The notes beneath the pieces were generated by a model. It saw only the letters and a program-made list of their open reading frames with translations, was not told the DNA's origin and ran no database searches. Made by a program: the position numbers and the translations under genes. DNA of 5,239 bases from Flavobacteriales bacterium UBA4011 (GTDB taxonomy: Bacteria > Bacteroidota > Bacteroidia > Flavobacteriales_D > Crocinitomicaceae): assembly GCA_002384725.1 (NCBI GenBank), contig DGBF01000167.1, positions 4,919 to 10,157 of the forward strand, in the 5' to 3' direction. The stretch's first letter is position 1. Every line of letters begins with the position of its first letter. Below, piece by piece: positions 1-5,239 of the stretch.

Positions 1-305
1 GAGAATGTTTTCTTCGTTTGTTTCTTGCACGCTGTTTGCTTCAATGAATGCGAATTTACGAATAAAACAAATACTTTACTTTACACACAAGTCGCTATGC
101 AGGACTTTGCGATTTTGCCATTCTCGCCTTCAAAGAAATGTTGTAAAATCTATATAATAGGCAAATGACACGCTTGTATTAAGTTCTTGTCTAATTTTAT
201 AAACCAACAATTCTTAAGAAAAAACATGCCCAGATTTTAATTAGCCCCCCCTTTTAATCAAAACTTTTCGTTTCTTAAATTACAAACCACTTAAAACAAA
301 CAATT
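1..305. other. Intergenic/leader region, no convincing gene
   Basis: No gene is supported here. The 3' part is the A-rich leader of the surface-protein gene, with A at -3 and no Shine-Dalgarno sequence, as is usual in Bacteroidota. Visible elements are a 10-bp palindrome TTCTTAAGAA at 211-220; a run of seven C at 245-251 flanked by direct repeats of TTTTAAT (235-241 and 252-258); and a weak promoter candidate, TTG at 174-176 and TAATTTTA at 192-199. That candidate has one mismatch to TAnnTTTG and a spacer of only 15 bp, so it is not annotated separately. The first ~60 bases read on the minus strand have coding-like codons (ending NEENIL at the edge) but no ATG. They could be the extreme 5' end of a leftward gene, which cannot be decided from this window. 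Confidence 0.6.
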
Positions 306-3300
306 ATGAAACAATTTATCCTTTCAATTCTGATTCTGGTTTGCTTTGGGCAACTCGGCTTAAGTCAAACGGCAACCGGAGTTATTACCCAAGCTCCGTG
401 CAACAATGACGGCATATACACGGTCACCACGACAGGTATGTCGCTTCCAATTACATATACCTATTATATTGGGACCAGTGGAAACCCAATTGTTCATTCA
501 AATGTTAATTCGGCAACAGATCAATTGACCAATTTTGCCATGGATAATTCTGGTTATATCTATTGTTTTGCTGCGAGCGCTGGACAAAACGCATACGCTC
601 AAAATTCATATACCCCAGCATTTTCCTTTACGACAAGTGGTACCAACCCACTCTGTCCTGTTACAACTGGTATACTTACAGCGACCCAAAGCGGTGGAAC
701 TACCGGGCCTTTCACATTTAGCTGGACAAATTCCCAAACTTTAATCTCATACGCAGGAAATAATGTTTCAGTTCCCGTTGGTGATTACACAGCAATAATC
801 ACAGATCAAACTACTGGTTGTGTTTTGCAGATATCCGATTCAGCTGCAAACGTAACGCAACTTTCTAATGTCTTAGGAACGGTCAGCACAACACAAGCAA
901 ATTGTACAAACGGTACTGCAACTGTTTTTCCATCAGGAGGTGTTGCACCATACACTTTCCTTTGGATTAATGGCGCAACCTCAGCAACTATAAGTGGTTT
1001 GAGTCAAGGTTACTATCCGGTAACGATTACGGATGCTCAAGGATGTGAATCGAATTATGCTGGAGCATATATTCAACAAAACCCTTTCATTTCTGTAAAT
1101 ACAACTATTACAAATGCAACATGTATTCAGTCCGATGGTAGTGCAAGTGCATTCGCTTCAGGAGGAGTGAATCCATATACTTATACTTGGAGTAATGGTC
1201 AGACGGTTAATACTGCAACAGGATTAACGGGTCCAAATTCTTATATCGTGATCGCGACAGACGCAAATGGTTGTATAGGTCAAGGAAATGCCTTTATCAA
1301 TACTAACACACCCATCACTGTTACTTATACATCAACAGCTAGTCAATGTACAGCGCCAACTGGAATTGCTACAGTAACGCCGACTGGAGGAACAGCGCCT
1401 TATACAATTGTTTGGAATACAAGTCCGCAAGCAACAGGAGTTACACTTTCTAATGTTGCTCCGGGAAGTTATTCTTTTACAGTAACTGATGCAGTTGGCT
1501 GTGAACGAACAGGTTCGGCTATTATAAATCCAATTAGCACAATCACCGCAAACGCTCAAGGCACAGCTGTTGTTTGTCCGAATACAACAGGGACAGCAAC
1601 AGCCATTGTGAGTGGTTCAAATCCTCCTTTCAACTATTCATGGAGCAATGGCGCTACGACTAATCAGATAACGGGTGTTCCGTTAGGGAATTATACTTGT
1701 CTAATTTCAGATGCATTAGGCTGTACGGTTTCGAAAAGTGCCAATGTAACTAGTTTCTCTCCAGTGAGTGTTTCAGTTGCAACAACCTCTGTATCTTGTG
1801 TCTTCAATACAGACGGTGCGGCCAATTCAACAGTAATAGGCGGAACCGCACCATTTACCTACTCATACACGGGCGGCACGAGCACACCAAATGTTACTGG
1901 TTTAGGTATGGGGAATTACTATTTAAGTGTAACAGATGCTAATGGTTGTAGCAAATCAAAGCACTTTCAGATTGCCAATGCACAAACGAGTACAAGTTGT
2001 TATAGCACCATTTCGGGTACAGTTTACGTTGACGTAAATTCAGATTGCATTTTAAACACCGGAGAAAACGGGGTTGAAAATATAATGATGCATTGCTCTG
2101 GATATGGTTATATATATACAGATGTGAATGGATTCTATAGTTTCCAGGTTCCAACAGGAACGTACACTATTACCGAACAAGTAAATGCATATTACCCTTT
2201 AACACCTTGTCAAAGCACGAGCACAACGGTTAGCGTTGTGGCAGGAGCTGGAAACAACACAGTGGTTGATTTTGCTAATAATGTGATCATTATTCATGAC
2301 ATCAAATTAGTGACCATGAATTCCAATTTACCACCAATTCCTGGCAACAATTACCAACAAAAAGTCGTGGTGAAGAATATGGGCACAGTTACAGAAGGTG
2401 GAATTCAAATAGGGTACAAACACGATGGCCAAATTCCATTTTTAAGTTCAACTTTACCTAGCTTTGTTCAATTGAACAGTGTTTCTGAACCTAATCATTA
2501 CAGCGTGCAATCGGGATTCCCTTCGCTTAATCCAAATGCTTCTAACATGATGCTTTTGAATTACATCACGCCAACTAATATTCCGTTGGGTACAGCCGTT
2601 AATTTCTATGATTCGGTTGCTGATATGGCGCCAATCGCTACGAGCTGGTTATTGGATTACACGCCGTGGAATAACGTGAATACGTATCAAACGTATGTAA
2701 TTGGATCTTATGACCCGAATTACAAAGAAGTAACTCCAAAAGGTGATGGACCTGAAGGCTTAATTCCAAGCACTGTGATGGATTTGGACTACACCATTCA
2801 TTTTCAAAACGAAGGATCTTATTTTGCGCAGAATATTGCCGTTACAGATCAATTGGATGCGGATTTGGATTGGACGACACTTAAACCTGGTTATTCAGAT
2901 TATTCGTATACAACAGCAGTAAGCGAAACTGGTCTTGTTACTTTCAAATTTGAAAATATCAACTTGCCTTGGAAAAGTCAGTATGGTGATGCTTTGAGTT
3001 CAGGATTGATCAATTACACGATCAGCAGAAAAGCATCGAACCCCCAAGGAACAGAGTTTACAAACAAAGCAAATATCTATTTCGATTACAACGCGCCGAT
3101 TGAAACAAATACGACGTTAAACACATTATTCGATGATGTGGCCAATTTAGAAGAAATCGAAGGTGAAATGGGTGATGCAATTACAGTTGAATTATACCCA
3201 GTACCTACAACAGATGTTTTGACAATTCGCATAAGCAACGTTAAGAACAACGAAGCAGCAATGGTAAGTATTATCGATTTAACGGGCAATGTAGTCCTAT

Positions 3301-3440
3301 CTAACAACATTGATTTAAACGAAGGTTCGACAACCCTAATGCAGAACATAACGAGTTTAGCTACTGGAACTTACCTATCGCGTATTCAATTTAGCAACGG
3401 TTCATTTATCGTGAAAAAAATAGTGGTAAACGCGAAATAA
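306..3440 (+). CDS. T9SS-sorted surface protein with SprB-like repeats
   Basis: This is an exported, probably cell-surface, multidomain protein of 1044 residues; its exact function and ligand are unknown. In order: a signal peptide (residues 1 to about 21, hydrophobic core FILSILILVCF, cleavage near GLSQ); a degenerate repeat (about 32-87); six SprB-like repeats (about 117-548), each running from a Cys through GG..PYTYxW to a TDANGC-type end; an SdrD-B/CNA-B-like module (about 568-635, with DVNSDCILNTGE and DVNGFYSF); a DUF11/CARDB-like beta-sandwich (about 663-800); a DUF7619-type block (about 801-941, DPNYKEVTPKG to IYFDYNAPIETN); and a T9SS type A sorting domain (about 963-1044, LYPVPTTDVLTI, GTYLSRI, final VKKIVVNAK). 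Such tails direct passage through the outer-membrane T9SS and are usually cleaved, often with surface attachment. SprB repeats are named after the Flavobacterium gliding adhesin, but this protein is far smaller, so adhesion is an inference. It appears monocistronic, with a terminator 18 bp after the stop. The ATG is the only sensible start, directly before the signal peptide. Confidence 0.93.
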   Translation: MKQFILSILILVCFGQLGLSQTATGVITQAPCNNDGIYTVTTTGMSLPITYTYYIGTSGNPIVHSNVNSATDQLTNFAMDNSGYIYCFAASAGQNAYAQNSYTPAFSFTTSGTNPLCPVTTGILTATQSGGTTGPFTFSWTNSQTLISYAGNNVSVPVGDYTAIITDQTTGCVLQISDSAANVTQLSNVLGTVSTTQANCTNGTATVFPSGGVAPYTFLWINGATSATISGLSQGYYPVTITDAQGCESNYAGAYIQQNPFISVNTTITNATCIQSDGSASAFASGGVNPYTYTWSNGQTVNTATGLTGPNSYIVIATDANGCIGQGNAFINTNTPITVTYTSTASQCTAPTGIATVTPTGGTAPYTIVWNTSPQATGVTLSNVAPGSYSFTVTDAVGCERTGSAIINPISTITANAQGTAVVCPNTTGTATAIVSGSNPPFNYSWSNGATTNQITGVPLGNYTCLISDALGCTVSKSANVTSFSPVSVSVATTSVSCVFNTDGAANSTVIGGTAPFTYSYTGGTSTPNVTGLGMGNYYLSVTDANGCSKSKHFQIANAQTSTSCYSTISGTVYVDVNSDCILNTGENGVENIMMHCSGYGYIYTDVNGFYSFQVPTGTYTITEQVNAYYPLTPCQSTSTTVSVVAGAGNNTVVDFANNVIIIHDIKLVTMNSNLPPIPGNNYQQKVVVKNMGTVTEGGIQIGYKHDGQIPFLSSTLPSFVQLNSVSEPNHYSVQSGFPSLNPNASNMMLLNYITPTNIPLGTAVNFYDSVADMAPIATSWLLDYTPWNNVNTYQTYVIGSYDPNYKEVTPKGDGPEGLIPSTVMDLDYTIHFQNEGSYFAQNIAVTDQLDADLDWTTLKPGYSDYSYTTAVSETGLVTFKFENINLPWKSQYGDALSSGLINYTISRKASNPQGTEFTNKANIYFDYNAPIETNTTLNTLFDDVANLEEIEGEMGDAITVELYPVPTTDVLTIRISNVKNNEAAMVSIIDLTGNVVLSNNIDLNEGSTTLMQNITSLATGTYLSRIQFSNGSFIVKKIVVNAK
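654..1949 (+). repeat. Array of six SprB-like protein repeats
   Basis: Six coding repeats lie about 73-83 residues apart, bounded by cysteine pairs at residues 117/172, 200/247, 273/323, 348/399, 424/473 and 498/548. These correspond roughly to bases 654-821, 903-1046, 1122-1274, 1347-1502, 1575-1724 and 1797-1949. The shared core is G(S/T)A, then GG..PYTYxW, then a G.Y.V.(V/I)TDA.GC end. The core Trp is present in repeats 1-5 (W140, W220, W295, W370, W446) and is Tyr (Y521) in repeat 6. Repeat 5 has an extra Cys (C465). The DNA copies have diverged well beyond the protein motif, so recent tandem duplication or easy recombination between units is not apparent. The paired Cys positions suggest one disulphide per Ig-like unit, which is an inference. 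Confidence 0.85.
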
Positions 3441-3457
3441 GCATCTAACTTCTATTC

Positions 3458-3504
3458 AAAAGCCGATTCTTCCGATAGTTAGTTGAATGAGTCGGCTTTT
3501 TTTT
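3458..3504 (+). terminator. Rho-independent terminator, possibly bidirectional
   Basis: Arms AAAAGCCGA (3458-3466) and TCGGCTTTT (3492-3500) pair perfectly. The stem can extend inward by a T-G wobble, T-A and C-G to about 12 bp, leaving a loop of about 19 nt (3470-3488). A run of eight T (3497-3504) follows on the plus strand. It lies 18 bp after the surface-protein stop codon and clearly serves that gene. Read on the minus strand, the same hairpin ends in only four T, so it may also stop transcripts from the convergent methyltransferase gene, less efficiently. Confidence 0.88.
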
Positions 3505-3567
3505 GTTAAACATGACGTGATGAAGAAAGTTAAGACCATTTTTAGAGGCAATAAAGCAATACCCTCT

Positions 3568-3592
3568 CTGCCGACAGGCAGGCTTAATGCCT
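3568..3592. repeat. Short GC-rich palindrome cluster between convergent genes
   Basis: Two small hairpins abut. The first is CTGCC-GACA-GGCAG (3568-3581) and the second is AGGC-TTAAT-GCCT (3580-3592). A further weak pairing, AGAGG (3544-3548) with CCTCT (3563-3567), lies just upstream. The sequence is clearly GC-richer than its surroundings and sits a few bases past the mnmD stop codon. Neither hairpin is followed by a T run on either strand, so it is not a standard intrinsic terminator. It resembles the short interspersed palindromes found between genes in Bacteroidota. That resemblance is from memory and no copy count can be made here. Confidence 0.45.
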
Positions 3593-3597
3593 TAATG

Positions 3598-4275
3598 TTA
3601 TGCAAAGTCACTTAAAGTTTTTTTTCCCAATAACATTTCTCGTTTACCAGGAGGACCAGGCAATCTTTCCATTTCAAATCCAACAACTCCCAGATCTCTC
3701 CTCACCTGCCCTTTGGCACAATAGGTCAAAAAAAACGCGCCTACTTTTGCAGAATCAAACATCTTTTCAAAAATGGGAATTGTCCATAATTCAGGTTGCA
3801 CTCTTGGACCGAAGGCATCGAAATAAATGAAATCGAAGGTATTGGGTATAGTTTCCCAATCTTCAAATTTGGTTGCCATTTTCGTTAAAGAAAGATTTGG
3901 ATGAATGTCCACTTTCCGACCCCATTCTGAATCATGAATTCTCTCGAAAAAGGGACTACCTTCGTTCCAAAGAGAAGCGTAATTCAATGCTTCTAATTCT
4001 TCCCTATTAACTGGAAAAGCTTCCAATCCACAGTAATTTACCTTGATATTCAATTCACTTGCCAACTGCAAAGTAAGAAAGGAATTGAGTCCTGTTCCGA
4101 ATCCCATTTCAAGTATGGTAATTTCGTTTCGTCCAGCGATTCGTTCACGCACTTTATCTATAAAAACATGCATGGCTTCTTGGTGCGCTCCATTTATCGA
4201 ATGATAGTGCTCGTCCCAATCCTCGATATGAATCGTTTTAGAACCATCAGCTGTTTCGATAATCTTTCTTTGCAC
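3598..4275 (-). CDS. mnmD: tRNA 5-aminomethyl-2-thiouridine methyltransferase, MnmD type
   Basis: This is a stand-alone SAM-dependent methyltransferase of the DUF752/MnmC(m) family, 225 residues from the chosen start. It methylates the aminomethyl group of wobble uridine 34 to give mnm5(s2)U in tRNAs such as Lys, Glu and Gln, in the cytoplasm. Visible motifs (numbered from the GTG) are SAM motif I EMGFGTGLN (56-64), GLEAFP with acidic E85 for the SAM ribose (83-88), YFDAFGP (151-157) with D153 at the family's proposed catalytic Asp, ELW (162-164), GQVRRDL (189-195) and the C-terminal signature GPPGKREML (207-215). The MnmC oxidase domain found fused in Escherichia coli is absent. The reading frame extends to a TTG at 4302, but family proteins begin near xxRxIIxTxDGS, which matches the GTG at 4275, and a promoter box sits between the two. 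The next in-frame ATG would remove the conserved N-terminus. An A8 run (3618-3625) near the 3' end encodes part of GKKT. The gene is divergent from dnaB. Confidence 0.9.
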   Translation of the reverse strand: MQRKIIETADGSKTIHIEDWDEHYHSINGAHQEAMHVFIDKVRERIAGRNEITILEMGFGTGLNSFLTLQLASELNIKVNYCGLEAFPVNREELEALNYASLWNEGSPFFERIHDSEWGRKVDIHPNLSLTKMATKFEDWETIPNTFDFIYFDAFGPRVQPELWTIPIFEKMFDSAKVGAFFLTYCAKGQVRRDLGVVGFEMERLPGPPGKREMLLGKKTLSDFA

Positions 4276-4279
4276 GGAC

Positions 4280-4287
4280 CAAAGGTA
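4280..4287 (-). promoter_or_regulatory. Candidate -7 promoter box of mnmD
   Basis: Read on the minus strand this is TACCTTTG, a perfect match to the Bacteroidota -7 consensus TAnnTTTG. Only four bases (GTCC) separate it from the GTG at 4275, so a transcript would start at or within a few bases of the start codon. No good TTG/TTTG -33 element is present at the usual distance; the best is TTA with a 19-bp spacer (4309-4307). If the box is real, the TTG at 4302 cannot be the start, because it lies upstream of the promoter. Confidence 0.45.
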
Positions 4288-4297
4288 AACTTGTTTC

Positions 4298-4358
4298 AAC
4301 AATTGTTAATAACGATTCGTTATATCTTTTTTGAATTTTAGTCTCTAAAAAAATTCAA
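4298..4358. promoter_or_regulatory. Cluster of inverted repeats in the divergent mnmD-dnaB region
   Basis: Three dyads lie between the two start codons. They are AACAATTGTT (4298-4307, a perfect 10-bp palindrome); ATAACG-ATT-CGTTAT (4309-4323, 6-bp arms, 3-bp spacer); and TTTTAG-TCT-CTAAAA (4336-4350, 6-bp arms, 3-bp spacer). The last sits inside a longer pairing, TTGAATTTTAG with CTAAAAAAATTCAA (4331-4358), with a three-base bulge. The second and third share the 6-3-6 geometry with centres 27 bp apart, but their arm sequences differ. They could be regulator sites or simply chance dyads in AT-rich DNA. No T run follows that would make a terminator. Confidence 0.3.
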
Positions 4359-4376
4359 TGTGGAGCTTCAATACCG

Positions 4377-4384
4377 TATCTTTG
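4377..4384 (+). promoter_or_regulatory. Candidate -7 promoter box of dnaB
   Basis: TATCTTTG matches TAnnTTTG exactly and ends seven bases before the dnaB ATG at 4392. Transcription would begin just before the start codon, giving an almost leaderless mRNA, unless translation really begins at the in-frame ATG at 4452. No convincing TTG/TTTG -33 element is seen about 19 bp upstream (around 4355). Confidence 0.5.
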
Positions 4385-4391
4385 TTTTAAT

Positions 4392-5239
4392 ATGGAAAAG
4401 AAGGTGGAAAACAACAGAAAACCAATTAATCGATTAAAAAACGCCGGACCGATGGCGAACGAATTAGGGAAGTTTCCACCACAAGCTATTGACATCGAAC
4501 AAGCGGTTCTTGGAGCTTTGATGCTAGAGAAAAATGCCGTTACCGATACCATCGATTTGCTCTCTCCACAGAGTTTTTACGACCCGAAACACCAAAATAT
4601 CTATACAGCCATTCGTGAATTATTTGCGACTTCAAAACCTGTAGATATTCTTACTGTTACCAACCAACTAAAGAAAGAAGGTTTATTGGAAGCTAGTGGC
4701 GGAGCGGTTTATATTTCTCAGTTAACGTCTCGAGTTGCTTCTGCAGCGCACATTGAATATCATGCTCGTATTATCAGCGAAAAACACATCAAACGTGAGT
4801 TGATTCGCATGAGCACTGAAATTCAGAAATTGGCCTACGAAGACACCAATGATGTTTTTGAAGTACTTAATAAAGCTGAGGAAGACTTGTTTAAGATCTC
4901 CGAGAACAACATGGGGAAACAAGTCGTCGAAATGAAGAATGTGGTTCGTGAAGCGATTGATGAAATTGAAAAAGCGAGTCAAAATAAAGATGGATTATCG
5001 GGCATTCCAACCGGATTCATCGATTTAGATAAAATTACCGCGGGTTGGCAAAAATCAGATATGATTGTAATTGCTGCTCGTCCTGCTATGGGAAAAACAG
5101 CCTTCGTTTTATCAATGGCTCGCAATACAGCTGTGGATTATGGAATGGGAGTGGCCATTTTCTCTTTGGAGATGTCAGCTGTTCAATTGGTAAAACGTTT
5201 GATTTCGAGCGAAAGTCGCTTGCCTGCCGATAAATTACG
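4392..5239 (+). CDS. dnaB: Replicative DNA helicase DnaB, 5' part
   Basis: This is the hexameric ATP-dependent 5'-3' helicase that unwinds DNA at the replication fork and recruits primase. The first 282 codons are present and the gene runs off the right edge; family members have roughly 450-520 residues. A charged tail (1-27) precedes the N-terminal DnaB domain (about 28-135, PPQAIDIEQAVLGALMLEK, FYDPKHQNIY, VDILTV). A linker (about 170-200) leads into the RecA-like C-terminal domain, opening with GIPTGFIDLDKITAGW (204-219). Walker A is ARPAMGKTA (229-237; K235, T236). FSLEM (257-261) carries the probable catalytic E260, equivalent to the Glu after Walker A in other DnaB proteins. Walker B and the DNA-binding loops lie beyond the window. 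The frame is open upstream only to 4335 with no other ATG. The start at 4392 gives the usual tail; ATG 4452 (MANELGKFPPQ) is an alternative. The gene is divergent from mnmD. Confidence 0.95.
   Translation, partial: MEKKVENNRKPINRLKNAGPMANELGKFPPQAIDIEQAVLGALMLEKNAVTDTIDLLSPQSFYDPKHQNIYTAIRELFATSKPVDILTVTNQLKKEGLLEASGGAVYISQLTSRVASAAHIEYHARIISEKHIKRELIRMSTEIQKLAYEDTNDVFEVLNKAEEDLFKISENNMGKQVVEMKNVVREAIDEIEKASQNKDGLSGIPTGFIDLDKITAGWQKSDMIVIAARPAMGKTAFVLSMARNTAVDYGMGVAIFSLEMSAVQLVKRLISSESRLPADKL

Noticed and set aside
105..135. Imperfect hairpin CTTTGCGA with TCGC and AAAG in the upstream region
   Set aside because: Only eight pairs with a four-base bulge and no T run; it is too weak to call a terminator or riboswitch.
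1..168. Plus-strand frame open from base 1 to a TGA at 166-168 (55 codons)
   Set aside because: The translation is rich in Cys and Phe with no recognisable motif, and frame 2 is also open over much of the same stretch. It looks like chance rather than the 3' end of a gene.
306..368. Lipoprotein signal with Cys 13
   Set aside because: The Cys lies inside the hydrophobic core after Leu-Val with no Gly/Ala at -1, so the lipobox is not met. A standard signal peptide cleaved near residue 20-21 fits better with T9SS export.
1332..1559. Cys-rich 75-residue minus-strand ORF
   Set aside because: It is antisense to the SprB repeats. Its Cys/Ser/Arg composition follows from complementing the Ala/Thr-rich codons of the real frame.
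3520..3615. Small plus-strand ORF of 31 residues beginning MKKVKTIF
   Set aside because: It lies just after the terminator, has no promoter of its own, reads through the palindrome cluster and overlaps the 3' end of mnmD on the opposite strand.
3600..3830. 76-residue plus-strand ORF within mnmD
   Set aside because: It is antisense to the conserved C-terminal half of the methyltransferase and has no family features.
4355..4982. Two minus-strand ORFs (4355-4552 and 4722-4982) opposite dnaB
   Set aside because: Both are shadows of the dnaB reading frame, which is supported by clear conserved motifs.
5045..5233. 62-residue plus-strand ORF in another frame of dnaB
   Set aside because: It overlaps the Walker A region of dnaB out of frame; the dnaB frame is clearly the real one.

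Overview
The window reads as ordinary chromosomal DNA from a member of the Bacteroidota, most likely Flavobacteriales. Three things support this: a protein with SprB-type repeats and a C-terminal type IX secretion (T9SS) sorting domain; phylum-style -7 promoter boxes (TAnnTTTG) with A-rich leaders and no Shine-Dalgarno sequences; and a DnaB with the short charged N-terminal tail usual in this phylum. The domain mix would fit a Fluviicola-like (Crocinitomicaceae) organism, but that is a guess.

Layout. Positions 1-305 hold no convincing gene and act as upstream/leader DNA of the next gene. Positions 306-3440 (+) encode a 1044-residue secreted surface protein. It has a signal peptide, one degenerate and six clear SprB-like repeats with paired cysteines, an SdrD-B/CNA-B-like module, two DUF11-like beta-sandwich modules (the second being the DUF7619-type block), and a T9SS type A tail. 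A strong hairpin terminator (3458-3504) follows. A short GC-rich palindrome cluster (3568-3592) separates it from the convergent gene at 3598-4275 (-), a stand-alone MnmD-type tRNA wobble-uridine methyltransferase (DUF752 family). This gene most likely starts at a GTG rather than at a TTG further upstream. A 116-bp divergent intergenic region follows, with one TAnnTTTG box close to each start codon and several inverted repeats. From 4392 (+) the replicative helicase gene dnaB runs off the right edge, with 282 codons present, including Walker A but not Walker B.

The genes do not form a pathway. The surface protein is an accessory exported product. mnmD and dnaB are housekeeping genes (tRNA modification and chromosome replication) that share a divergent promoter region. 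I see no mobile element, CRISPR array, RNA gene or defence system. The most unusual observations are the paired promoter boxes that predict almost leaderless mRNAs for mnmD and dnaB, the dyad symmetries between them, and the near-total absence of Lys/Arg in the first 476 residues of the surface protein. I did not find a clearly new biological system here.
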